In this document: piece after piece, positions 33,716 to 44,377 of the stretch
How positions within the stretch are numbered: position 1 is the first letter of the stretch
Layout: each line of letters opens with the position of its first letter
Source of the DNA: Trichosphaerium sp. ATCC 40318
Lineage: Eukaryota; Discosea; Flabellinia; Trichosidae
Assembly: GCA_038496445.1 (NCBI GenBank)
Contig: JALMLS010000065.1
Coordinates: 1 to 64,000 of the forward strand
Reading direction: 5' to 3'
DNA length: 64,000 bases
The notes under the pieces: model-generated
Databases searched by the model: none
What the model was told of the DNA's origin: nothing
The model's input: only the letters and a program-made list of their open reading frames with translations
Translations under genes and position numbers: made by a program

Positions 33716-36700
33716 ATGTCATCTACTAGTAAGAAGTCTCGTAAGTCTAATAAGAAGCCAACTGCTGGCTCTGCAAAGAAGGGTTCAAAAAAACAAGAAC
33801 AACATGCTGATGTGTATGAGGGACATCTAGAAATGTGGGACTTTAACCTACAAGGTATATCTTGCGATCTGTATGTCGTTTAACATTATTAGATTTTGTA
33901 CGTCGTTTGTATGTCCTAGATGAGCGTGGATTCCTTACAGAGTACGAAGGCGGTAGTCAGGTGCCAACGTAAGCTTTTAAAAACCGTTAAACATAAAAAT
34001 AACTAAAAGCTCAGCCGCTCCCTTCACATTGGTTGTGCGACACTCCTTTTCTCTAAAAAGAAGCGACACAGATTCACCCTAGACACGGGACACGACGTTA
34101 TACAATTCCGGGCAAAGGTAATCAAACAACGACCCGTTATTACCAAATCTCTGCCTCTCGTTAGCTTTAATTGCTATTTTATATTGCACAAAGCGCTTGA
34201 TATCGTTTATTTGTGATTCTGATCTTATTTGTAGAGCTCTGATCGCGTTAAGAAGTGGCGTGAAGCATTTTCAAAGGTTGATGCTGCTAAATCAGATAAA
34301 GAAGTATTTGATAACGAGTTGGGTATACCTGAGCTACAAACACAGAGACACGAGATGGGAGAAATAAGTAAAAAAAATGGCTGTTCAATTAAGAATACTC
34401 ACGTGCGTGTAAACCTGAAACAGCCACAAAGCGGCGTCAAATGATGACAAATAGATTTTTTTTTTCTCCTATTTTATTGATGGCCCTTCTGTTGGCGTTT
34501 TGAGAGTCTAGCAGTGTTTAATAAATTATTAGGAAGCGTGCTAAGGATAGTAAAGATTCAACTGTTAAGGACCAAGCTCATACAGCGACTCTATTTCATA
34601 AAAATATGTTACAAGTTTTGTCACTTCTTGACTCAAGTCTTGGACGATTTAGCGAACAAGTTGCAGAAACACAGTCTGAAAGCAAGACGGGTTCTAAGAA
34701 ACAAGTAAAGTACGCCATTGTCAACTTCCAGTTTTTTTCACTTTTATTCCTTCTCTTAACGACGCACGTGTTTACTTTTTTAGGGCATTAAAGAAGAAAG
34801 TCACTGAGCTTCAAAAGAAACTAGGATTACCGATTGAACATGAAAGTAACAGCACTGAAGAGCCTGGGTTGGAGCGGTTCGTCTTTTTTTTTGTTGATTG
34901 TAAATGAACGTTATTGTCGAGTCTTGGGTTTGATTGGTGTTTTGACTTTTTTATATAGCGCATTTAGTACTATTAATATGATGGATGAAGCTTCTGATGA
35001 TGACGATGGTAGTGTTTTGCAGTGAAAGGGAAATTATTGATTTTTGTTATTAGAGTTTTTTGATGCAAATGATGAGTGGGATGGTAATGGTGTTCTTACA
35101 CAAGAAGCAAAGAGAAAGCGACTTGAAAAGTACCTAAGAAATCCTTCATGTCATTTATTTTCTGACTATTTCTTTAAAGTCTTGGACGGTCCAGGATGTC
35201 GAGTTTTGTTCAAATGGAAAAGGTATTTGGATTTTTTTGGTCCGAACCGTAATTTTTTCCACACAGGATAAGATTGCCGAGCCGTCTGTTAATAAGATTC
35301 TTTCTATTGTACCAAAAGACTTTAAACCTCGTACAACACTACCATCAAATTCCGATTTTATAGGAAAGGTATCTATTGTTAAGATACTTAGAGAAGCTGT
35401 GCGTTGAAAAACATTTTAATGTGTCAAAAAACTAACTGGGTTATTAATTTAGATTGGTAAAGATTTGACGAAAATATCAATTCCTGTTCACTTTTGTGAA
35501 CCTACTTCGCTCTTACAACGTCTATGCGAGGATTGTGAGTATGTAAACTTGTTAGAAAAAGTGCGTAGAATGTTACAAGAAGAGTGTCAATATAACACTG
35601 AAATGACAGGCAACAAAAGAAAAGAATTCTATGAAACGTTTGCTTTATGTTCTTGGATTCGCTGTATCTAGTTATGCTTCTACAAACGAAAGGCTTACAA
35701 AGCCTTTTAATAGTCTATTGGGAGAGACATTTGACTATGTTAGCCCGTGGGACAAGTTCAGGTGAGCGATAGATAGACTTGATCAGTTGCCGTTTTTTAT
35801 TTAATTTTTCGTTGAATAGGGTTGTTGCTGAACAAGTCAGTCATCACCCACCAGTTACAGCTTTCCATGCTGATTCTGCTGATTGGACATATTTTGGACA
35901 TGCTGGCGTAGATTCAAAATTCTGGGGGCGATCTATGGAAGTATATCCTAAGAATGAAATGTTCGTAGTTTTTTCGTTTTCTTGATCAAAGATTGTTTTA
36001 CAGATAGTTGTTTGGAGCTAAGTGTATTTTTTTATATAGCACTATTATACTTAAAAATTGGGAAGATGAATACTGTTGGAATCGTGTTACTACTGTTATT
36101 AATAACCTTTTATTTGGTAGCAAGTGGTTGGATCATTACGGAAAGGTGCTTACTTTTTTTTCTTTATCTCAAAACATTACTTTTCTTCTTTTTGTACCTG
36201 TTAGTCCTTGGTAGCTAGCTCCATGCAATTTTGTATTTGAACTCAAAAAGTGCGTTTTCCAGCACGTGGTTGCAAAGGCTACAGATGGTGATAATACGAT
36301 TGGTTTTTCCTTTTTACTTTTTTTTTGTATGAAATGTTCATGATGTAAACATTCTTTGTTGTAGATGAAATTAAAGAACAATAAGACAGGTGATAATGTT
36401 GTTTTACAATTCAAGAAACGGGGTTGGAGTAAGTCTACGTATGGTGTTGTTTCAGGAACAGCATACAGAGGAAGTGATGGTGAAGCAATGTAAGACATTT
36501 TGTATTTCACCATTGATTTTTTACCTTTTTCATTAGATACAAGATTGATGGCTATTGGCAAGATAAGTTAACTGCTACTCCAATGGATGGTAGTAAACCA
36601 TTTGTCTTCTATCAAAAGAATCCTAATCCAAAAGATTGGGCAAAGTACTATCACTTCTCTGAGGTATGGTTTTCATTGTTGTGATCATAAAAAGTTGCTT

Positions 36701-37174
36701 AAAATTTTGTTTGTAGTTCACTTTCCAACTCAACGAGCTGGCCAAATGGATGAAACCTTATATCCCTGATACAGATGTAAGACTGAGACCAGATATTAGG
36801 GCGCTCGATGATGGTAAAATTGATCTTGCATGTACGTCTACAGTTCGAATTTTATCTGGTTATAAGTCAGTAAAGCTGATTATTTTTCTTCAAAATATAG
36901 CTTCCAAAAAGACTGAACTTGAGGAGATTCAAAGAGCAAGACGTAAGATACGTGAGAAAAACAATATTAAACACTCACCAAGGTAATTTCATGCGACCAT
37001 GAGTAGTAGTTATTCGAACTGTGGCAAGTTTTTTCTAATTTTTTTTCTTCTCATAGGTGGTTTAAATTAAATGACTCAGAAGATTGGGTTTACAAAGGAG
37101 GTTATTGGAAGTCAAAGTTTAATAAGAAATGGACTAATATCATTCCAATATATGAAGCTCCTGAGGATCAATAA
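33716..37174 (+). CDS. Oxysterol-binding-protein-related lipid transfer protein (ORP), PH plus ORD
   Basis: About 15 exons, ATG 33716, stop 37172-37174. A Lys/Ser-rich start is followed by a PH-like domain ([46 protein letters not shown]). Then come a coiled-coil linker ([13 protein letters not shown]) and an acidic patch. The ORD (OSBP-related domain) begins with [18 protein letters not shown] and includes [28 protein letters not shown] and the family fingerprint [14 protein letters not shown] near 35830-35870. It ends with [13 protein letters not shown]. ORPs exchange sterols or PS for PI4P at membrane contact sites. No FFAT motif was noticed in the parts I could translate. High confidence in family. 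Confidence 0.9.
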
Positions 37175-37553
37175 ATAAATAAAGAAGGAAAATAACCAGA
37201 ATCTGCCTACTTTCTTTTTGAGCCAACAATAAAGTGTGTTCACATTTTTTTTGTCTTGAACTGGAAGCGTCATATTTTCTCGCTCAAAGCTCAAATACAG
37301 GGACAGTAATTAAATAATTCTCAACAACTTTGACTGGTTTACAAGTGCACATAAATTTTTTTTTTTGAATTGAACACATTGTATTTGTCGTTCCATGTTA
37401 ATGTTCAAACTGTGAACAACCGTGAAATGCAGATACAGTCTAGTTGTAATGCTAATTGCCAACTTAAGAACATTATCAGGTTTACTAACACTTTTATGAC
37501 TCTAAACTAACGCATCTCTTCTTTGTAAATGCTGATCTTTCACAAAATCACAA
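37175..37553. other. Intergenic between convergent genes
   Basis: About 380 bases between the ORP stop and the F-box/MORN_2 gene stop. AT-rich, nothing recognised. Confidence 0.35.
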
Positions 37554-38579
37554 TCAAAGCTTACCTTGTCGTTTACCATTAATCCACATAGATTGTTCCT
37601 TAATACATCCACTCCTATACCATATTTTAGTCTTGCCATGTTGTTTATTATGAGCCCACATGCTCTGTTCCTTAAGTTGTCCGTTCTCATACCATCTCTT
37701 ACTTTCACCATACTGTTTACCATCAACCCAGAAGCATTGACCCTCAAGTTGTCCGCTCTCATACCAATATTTGGCTTTACCATGTTGTTTACCATCAATC
37801 CACATACCCTGGTACATAAGTTGTCCACTTTCATACCATGCTTTGCGTACACCATGTTGTTTGCCATCAACCCACGCCTCACAGTCCTCAAGTTGTCCGT
37901 TTTCATGCCATCTCTTACTCTCGCCATGTAGTTTATCATCAACCCACATGCTCTGCTCTTCAAGTTGACCATTTCCCTTCTTATACCATGATTTATGTTC
38001 ACCATGCTGTTTACCATCTATCCACATACACCGTCCTTCTAGTTGTCCATTATCATACCATTGCATACGTTCACCATTTTGTTTACCATCATTAAATAAG
38101 CAACAGAACTTAAGTTGTCCATTTTCATACCACCCCTTAGCTTCACCATGCTTTTTACCATCAACCCACATGTCGCATTCCTTAAGTTGTCCAATTTCAT
38201 ACCATCTCTTACTCTCTCCATGGATTTTGTCATCAGTCCATATACTCTGTTCCTCAAGTTGTCCATTCTTATACCATCCCTTAGCTTTACCATGCTGTTT
38301 ATCATTAGCACATGTCCATTGTTCCTTAAGTTGTCCATTCTCATACCATCCCTTAGCTTCACCATGCTTTTTGCCATTAGCCCACATCCACTGTTGCTTA
38401 AATGTTCCACTTTTATACCATTGTATCCATGCTCCTTTCTTTTTTAATGCTTCATTAAAATGAGTGTTAATGGCTGCTCTTTTTGAAAGTGTATGAAAGC
38501 TTGTGAATGCTTCTATGTTGAAAGTACAAATATACTGTTGAAGTTCACGTGGGATATCTAATAAACTCGCTGAGTCCAA
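37554..38579 (-). CDS. F-box protein with 12 MORN_2/YwqK-type repeats
   Basis: Intronless, 341 residues, ATG 38579, stop 37554-37556. The F-box-like head LDIPRELQQYICTFNIEAF, then LSKRAAINTH, is closely related to the gene at 14548-15171. It is followed by twelve repeats of about 24 residues (KGWYENGQLKEQ...W-x-DGKQHGE). One repeat near 37975 carries a two-residue insertion. Repeats differ mostly at the positions just after GQL and before DGK, which would form the exposed face. The likely role is substrate recruitment to an SCF ligase. Repeat number has changed between the two paralogues (12 versus 7), suggesting expansion by unequal exchange. Similar combinations are known from giant DNA viruses, so viral transfer either way is possible. 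Confidence 0.78.
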   Translation of the reverse strand: MDSASLLDIPRELQQYICTFNIEAFTSFHTLSKRAAINTHFNEALKKKGAWIQWYKSGTFKQQWMWANGKKHGEAKGWYENGQLKEQWTCANDKQHGKAKGWYKNGQLEEQSIWTDDKIHGESKRWYEIGQLKECDMWVDGKKHGEAKGWYENGQLKFCCLFNDGKQNGERMQWYDNGQLEGRCMWIDGKQHGEHKSWYKKGNGQLEEQSMWVDDKLHGESKRWHENGQLEDCEAWVDGKQHGVRKAWYESGQLMYQGMWIDGKQHGKAKYWYESGQLEGQCFWVDGKQYGESKRWYENGQLKEQSMWAHNKQHGKTKIWYRSGCIKEQSMWINGKRQGKL

Positions 38580-39692
38580 TTTACTGTCGACGTTTTTATA
38601 CTTTAAACTAGACTGTAAAAACTTAGCATGATGTATTCGTCAACAAAAGGTCTTTGTGTTAGCGTGATGATGTATTCGTCAACAAAAGTCATTCCTTGCA
38701 TTACAAAGTCGAAGTTTGTTTGTTAAAGAATTAGAAGAAAAAGCTAAAAAAAAACCCCTAGAAATGAGAAGATGTCACGTATTTAACCTTGCAGGATAAT
38801 TACAATAGCAAGTAGCTGTTTTGCTTGTGTTTTACGTACCATAGGAAATTAAATTGCTTATCACTTGTTAACAAATGTTCGGTTAGTTTCTACAGTATGT
38901 TTCGCTAGTAGTTGAAGCTGTAATTGTAGTCTAAAATAGTTTCATGATTAAGCCAAGCTAGCTTATTGTCTGGTAAGCTTTGCAATTTTTGTACCATGCA
39001 ATCGGCTAGTATTAATACAACAGCCGAATCTGTGGTCCTATAGACTAGAGGCAGTCACGGTCTTATTTTCTGGGTCTTGTAACAAACACGTGTTTTTTGT
39101 TTTGTTACAAGTTGCTGCCACGGTTGGTGTCAAGACTTGTTACACAGTTAAAAACTAACAAGATCTAGGAAGAACTAACAGAAGTTGCAAGAGCTGACGG
39201 ATATTGTTTGTTGTGGAAAAAAAATCAAGTGTGCAACATAACTTACCGCTCTCATTCTACCGGGGTCTTGCAATTGGTTGGACTGACAAGACTTACAACA
39301 CAAAGTCAGACACGATAGATTGAACATTGGTAAGTAGCGAGCATTACACGTTTTTCTGGTCTAAAGACTGAAGCTTGAACTTTTAAAAGTTCACTGTAAA
39401 CGATGGACTACTCTTTTCTCAAAAGCCTCTTTATGTTTGTTAGCATTTTTGTTTTGAAAAAGGAGTTTTATGAAATTTCCGGAAAACAACAAAAACCGCC
39501 ATGAAAAAACCTCCACAACAACAATAACATCACTTACGCTACAACAAAATAGTTGACTGCTATGTTTTTTGTCTTTATTTTGCTCAAGCGCTTAAGGGGC
39601 CGTTAAGCAAGCGTTACATTCCAAAATTACTAAAAAATCCAGAAGGAGACTCGTGTGGGTAATTGTATTAAAACGATACAACCGTTGTAACT
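38580..39692. other. Gene-poor stretch with a short direct repeat
   Basis: About 1.1 kb with no supported gene. GATGTATTCGTCAACAAAAG occurs twice, about 33 bases apart, near 38630 and 38664. No tRNA, rRNA or transposon ends recognised. Confidence 0.4.
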
Positions 39693-40225
39693 ATGAGTAA
39701 ACGAAAGGCAGAAGATGTTGATCAACGTCCGTCGAAGAAGAATCAAGAGGTACAAGATTAAAAACGCTTTGACCCAGCTAATTGTGTCCTCTGACCCCTT
39801 GTTTTCTACGTAAGACGCCTAACAGACCAACTAACGTTAAAATAACGCTAGAAGCCGGTAACCTAGAAGCAACAGGGAACGAAGATGGTCAGGATGCTAG
39901 ATTCGAAGTAAACTATCCTTTAAAAGAAATTAAGACGGCTTATGTGGATTCCTGTAAAGAGCACCTTGGATTTGACCTCATGAAGCAGATTGATAGTAAT
40001 AGAACGTACTTGGAAGAAGAACAAGCGAAAAAGTTATTGTCTTTGGGCGTAATCACAAAGAAAAACTTTGATGATTTAGAAGGCGAAGATTTTGGATTTA
40101 GTGAGCTTAGAGATGACCTGTTTGTCATTTGGTTAAGAATTGCTAAGCTTTCATTACCTGAATTGGATTGGATACAAGATGAACGCTCTTGGCATAATAT
40201 CGGTGGCAATGCGTTCTTCACTTGA
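39693..40225 (+). CDS. Acidic hypothetical protein with nuclear-localisation-like start
   Basis: Two exons. ATG 39693 (MSKRKAEDVDQRPSKKNQE) resembles a bipartite nuclear signal. A GTACAAG...GTAAG intron of about 60 bases keeps phase 0. Exon 2 runs to stop 40223-40225, giving about 165 residues in all. The second exon is acidic with a helical array: LGVITKKNFDDLEGEDFGF, then LRDDLFVIWLRIAKLSL. No known domain recognised. Confidence 0.6.
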
Positions 40226-40369
40226 TTGTATTTCACGTGACGTATTATTGTTCATTGTATTCCCTTTGAATAAATTCGCCTGCTTGAGTGACATCAGTCT
40301 GTTTACTATTCTTTTTATTAGCAATAATGTACTATTACAGTAGGAAGTTTGTGATCTGAACAGTCGACT

Positions 40370-40845
40370 ATGAAATACAGGATTGCGCTATTTTATTTTA
40401 GCCTAGCCCACTTTAGTCTTATCAATTGTCATGGCGTTGAAGGTATCAAAGCATTGAAAGGTGTTCATGCTATTAGTCTTAGAGACTGTAATGGCATTAC
40501 AGATGAAGGTGGAATCACTAAAACGCTCACACCATTGAGCTTCGGTGTTGTCATACGTATTGACAACGTGTTTAAACTTCTGATAGATGCTCATACATTG
40601 GATCTTCATTTTTGCATTATATTACAAATGATGGTATCAAAGCACTTAAAGGCGTTCACACCATTGACCTTTGTGGTACTAAAGTTACAAATGAAGGCAA
40701 TTAAAACACTCAAAGATGTTCATACTATTGCTCTTTCACGTTGTTGTTTTATAACAGATGAAGGTATTAAATAACTTTCTGGTGCTCATCGTTGACCTCA
40801 GGGATTGTAAAAACATTACATATGAAGGGATTTCTCAATGGCTGA
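40370..40845 (+). pseudogene. Degenerate LRR gene of the GVHTI family
   Basis: Recognisable repeat pieces, such as GIKALKGVHAISLRDCNGIT, TLKDVHTIALSRC and VDLRDCKNITYEGI, are spread over different frames with in-frame stops after about 40774. There is no F-box head. It lies between two intact members of the same family (41166-41921 and 42838-43860) and appears to be a dead relative. Confidence 0.65.
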
Positions 40846-41165
40846 GTTGAGTGCATACACTGAGTGGAGTTCATGATAGTACCACGATTAGTTGCGATTT
40901 ACACCTGTGTACAAACTTTACAGCAAGAGTGGAACATCTCATACTGGGTACTAAACAATTGCCTTGTTAAAGCAGCTTAGTACAATTCTGCTAGTTTTAC
41001 AAACATTTCAAGCACACTGGGTAATCTCGTTGTTTGCAGTGCTATTTGGAAAAAGCCTGTTGTTTTTTATTATTCTTATTTTTTTCCTGCTCTCAAAAAG
41101 ACCTTATCACATGGTGCGAATCGAAGTATGTTAGTGCTTGAAAAAGATGCACTTGAATTTGACTC

Positions 41166-41921
41166 TTATTGGAATGTTATATGTGCTGATGCAGTATCTT
41201 TTGATATGTTTGTGTACCCATGAATAATAACATGTCTGATAGATCTCAGACATTTCAAGCAACTGTTTGTTACTTTCTCGCAATTATGTAGCTCCAATCT
41301 CTTGACACTTGTTAACAGTTTAATATGTTCATCTTGTACTGAGCTATCATCAATATGAACTGTATTTACATTGGCAAGATGTCTAAGCAATGTGTTATCG
41401 AATGTACCATCAAGTGTTATCTTATGTAAATCCTTTAGCGCCTTTACCCCTTTATCTGTAATGTACGGACAACTAGAAATATCTATTGTATGTACATTTT
41501 TAAGAGCTGTTAATGAAACATCTGTGATGTCTGTACCATCCAGTCTAATGCTGTGAATAGTATGCTGTCCGCCATTTACTAATGCAAGTATTCCTTTGTC
41601 TGTGAGCTCTACATTGGAAAGATCTATGGTGTGAACACCCGAAAGGCAAGCCAACTCAACCTCTGTTAATATCAACCAGTCATTTACTAAAATTCTTGTG
41701 TTGTTAAGCAATGGACTGTCGTCTAGCATAAAGCAATCTTGTGCTGTGGCTATTGTTACACAATCAACGCCAATATTATGGCGTATGATGTCATTAAACA
41801 AGTGAGAAACTGCTGTCGCTCGTATACGCTGTTTTTTGTTTAAATAACATAGAACGTAGGTTAGCGCTTCTGGTGGTAGCGTTTGGAGTGTAGGTATTGT
41901 TAAATGATGATTATTAGACAT
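41166..41921 (-). CDS. F-box/LRR protein (GVHTI repeat family), 251 aa
   Basis: Intronless, ATG 41921, stop 41166-41168. The F-box starts LQTLPPEALTYVLCYLNKK and continues TAVSHLFNDIIR. After a linker (SPLLNNTRILVND) come LRR units of the type SGVHTIDLSNVELTDKGILAL, NVHTIDISSCPYITDKGVKAL. Later repeats are more diverged. The chain ends ASAHITFQ. F-box plus LRR proteins are SCF substrate receptors. It shares the linker layout with the 400-residue paralogue at 54937-56139 (SPLLKNTKIVL). Confidence 0.78.
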   Translation of the reverse strand: MSNNHHLTIPTLQTLPPEALTYVLCYLNKKQRIRATAVSHLFNDIIRHNIGVDCVTIATAQDCFMLDDSPLLNNTRILVNDWLILTEVELACLSGVHTIDLSNVELTDKGILALVNGGQHTIHSIRLDGTDITDVSLTALKNVHTIDISSCPYITDKGVKALKDLHKITLDGTFDNTLLRHLANVNTVHIDDSSVQDEHIKLLTSVKRLELHNCEKVTNSCLKCLRSIRHVIIHGYTNISKDTASAHITFQ

Positions 41922-42110
41922 AACTATGTTGTTGTAGTGGCTAAAGTGGTTTTTTTTTCGTGTATTAAGTAAGATTCCACATGATTAAGCTGTGGGTAAA
42001 AAAAAAGTTGAGTACTTTGAAAAGTTGCACAACTTTTTTTTGCTCAAAAACACGTGTAGTAGTACTGAGCTTTCGAAAATTAGAATGCCGCAGACATTCT
42101 TAACAACAGC

Positions 42111-42181
42111 GTCTTTCTAGTATACTGGCTAGTACACCTCGTTGTGGCCGAGGAGATCCTGGTTCGATTCCAGGGAAAGAC
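42111..42181 (+). tRNA. tRNA-His (GTG)
   Basis: The acceptor stem GTCTTTC pairs with GAAAGAC. The D-arm region reads GTATACTGGCTAGTAC. The anticodon stem CCTCG/CGAGG encloses loop TTGTGGC with anticodon GTG. The T-arm reads CTGG-TTCGATT-CCAG. 71 bases, no intron. The layout matches eukaryotic cytosolic tRNA-His, which gains G-1 after transcription. Confidence 0.93.
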
Positions 42182-42837
42182 AAATATACTTTTTGGAAAC
42201 GCCTTTACACGAACAACTTTCATTTGTGCGTGATAAGTCTTTACAGTGTAAAAATTATGAGAATAGTAAGGTCAAATATCTGTTTGCTTTTTCAGTTTAT
42301 CTGACGGAAAATGTTGTTTTTCTGGTACTCTTTTTCTATAGTCGATGGATGAAGTAGTTATTATTAGAGGCTATAGAGGAGTTTGTAACGATCTCCAAAA
42401 GTTGATGGAGGAGAAGGCAATGACTTGTAAGATCAGCAAGGAAAAAACAGATTAGTTTGCAATGAAAAGCATACGTTCTAACAATCGCTGAAACAACTTT
42501 TTTATACTAGGTGTTGTGTCTCAGGGACTATCCTTGAAGCTATCAATTGTGAGTCGCTTACTCCATATGGTGTTCGTAGAATTTAGTATACAAAGCGTAT
42601 TTGTCCAATGTTGCTATTGATTAAAATTGACCTTTAGTCGTGCTTTTTTAGACTATTTGGTCAAACTTAGTTTGACGGACGCGTTTTTACGTAGTAGCTG
42701 CTTTTAACCATGACCAGTCTAGAAGTACATAAAAAACAGAAGCTCGTAGCGGTTGGCGACATTTCCATCGCAAACGAGAGGTAAATGTCTTTATTTTAGC
42801 GACATCTTTTCTGACACGTGTTAGTGCGAAAGTAAGC
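42182..42837. other. Intergenic, nothing recognised
   Basis: About 650 bases between the tRNA and the next F-box/LRR gene. Short open frames only. A CACGTG core lies near 42812, about 25 bases before the ATG. Confidence 0.35.
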
Positions 42838-43860
42838 ATGCTAGATATGCCTACAGAGATTTTATCGGATATTCTAAGTCGTACAACAAAAGCGCGATTT
42901 GCTGCTTGTCAGACATGTCATCTCTTCGCTTCTATCGTTCATGATATTATTGGCTATGCACGTATTAAGCTTTATCCAAACGCTGATGTGAAATCGCTTT
43001 CAAACTACACTGGTGTTCTCAGAAACACAAAAATCAAAGTGATTGACAGAATTAGTAACTTCAAACAACTTTCTGGTGCTCGTATCATTAACTTTGGAAG
43101 ATGTTCTTCAGTCGATGACAAAGACATTATAGAGCTTGCTGGCGTTCATACCATCTCTCTTGCAGAAAGAAAAATCACAGATAAGGGTATACAGGCTCTC
43201 GCTGGAGTTCATACTATTGACCTTTTTGGATGCAGCATAACAGATGAAGGTGTCAAAGCACTTGCAGGCGTTCATACTATTGTTTGTACTTTTACCAAAG
43301 TCACAGATGAAGGAATAAAAGCGCTTGGAGGTGTTCATACCATTCTACTGCATGGCACTATTGTAACAAATGAGGGAATCAAAGCTCTGGCTGGCGTTCA
43401 CACCATAAGTCTGAGAGACACTCATGTTAGGGGAGATGGTGTAAAGGTGCTGTCTGGAGTACATACTATCAGTCTTTCAGATACTGCCGTAACAGATAAA
43501 GGAATCAAGGCTCTTGCTGGAGTTCATACTATCGACCTTAGTCACACTTCAGTTACTGATGAAGGGATCAAAGCACTTGCTGGAGTTCATAGCATTAACC
43601 TTAACTACACTTCAGTAACCGACAAGGGCGTAAAAGCACTTGCTGGAGTTCATACTATCATGCTATGCAGAACTAAGGTAACGGACAAGGTTATAAAATA
43701 TTTGAAAGGTGTCCATCTCATAGACACTCGTGATACTAAGGTAACACGTGAAGGTTTGAAAATACTCGGTGATATTGATTTAGACTACTTTGAACGAAAA
43801 ATTTCACCGTGGCCAATAAGAAGTGATTACTACAGAGATATAGCAAAGCAGTTTAATTAA
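42838..43860 (+). CDS. F-box/LRR protein with ten 21-residue GVHTI repeats, 340 aa
   Basis: Intronless, ATG 42838, stop 43858-43860. F-box head MLDMPTEILSDILSRTTKA, then CQTCHLFASIV. After a linker come about ten very regular 21-residue LRRs (AGVHTIDLSHTSVTDEGIKAL and variants). The variable positions sit at the LxLxxTxVT strand, as expected for a binding surface. The period of 63 bases and the high similarity suggest recent repeat amplification. The C-terminal cap is YFERKISPWPIRSDYYRD. Likely an SCF substrate receptor. Similar GVHTL/NVHTL-type LRRs are, to my knowledge, common in giant viruses of protists. Confidence 0.8.
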   Translation: MLDMPTEILSDILSRTTKARFAACQTCHLFASIVHDIIGYARIKLYPNADVKSLSNYTGVLRNTKIKVIDRISNFKQLSGARIINFGRCSSVDDKDIIELAGVHTISLAERKITDKGIQALAGVHTIDLFGCSITDEGVKALAGVHTIVCTFTKVTDEGIKALGGVHTILLHGTIVTNEGIKALAGVHTISLRDTHVRGDGVKVLSGVHTISLSDTAVTDKGIKALAGVHTIDLSHTSVTDEGIKALAGVHSINLNYTSVTDKGVKALAGVHTIMLCRTKVTDKVIKYLKGVHLIDTRDTKVTREGLKILGDIDLDYFERKISPWPIRSDYYRDIAKQFN

Positions 43861-44377
43861 ACGTACTGAACACAATTGCCATTAGCAAAAACATGTTTTT
43901 GGTCATGTCTGTAAAACCCTCAATGTAAAACCAAAATAAAACTCAGGAGTCCTTAGCATCAACAATAAAAGCGAAAAAAAAAACTTGTGAATAAACACTA
44001 CTTTCGAAAAAAAAGATGAAAATTAGAGTGAGAACAACAACGTATTTGTCCGAGATATTGTCCCTGGAAGCTCTTAGGGTGTACAGAAGAGATAAATCAC
44101 TTTCAAGTACATTTTCAAACATTAACCCAGATTTTCTGTAATGATTGAAAAAGCAAAAAAGGAAGCCATCTTTTTAACCTATACAGTTTTTTCTCTTGCT
44201 GACGAAACTAACGCCCATCAGCTACAGGAACCTAGTAGTTCAGTTTGCTTTGTGCTTTTCTTTTTGTCACGTGCTCACTACTAGTGGTGAGAACATTTTC
44301 CTGGGTTTTTTCCTCATGTTGACCTTTAAGGAACTCAAGTTACTGGGCTTACTTTATTTGTTATGTAACTAGCGCTA
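43861..44377. other. Intergenic, promoter of the Zn2Cys6 gene
   Basis: About 515 bases. A GTCACGTGCTC site lies at about 44266. No coding exon recognised. Confidence 0.35.
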
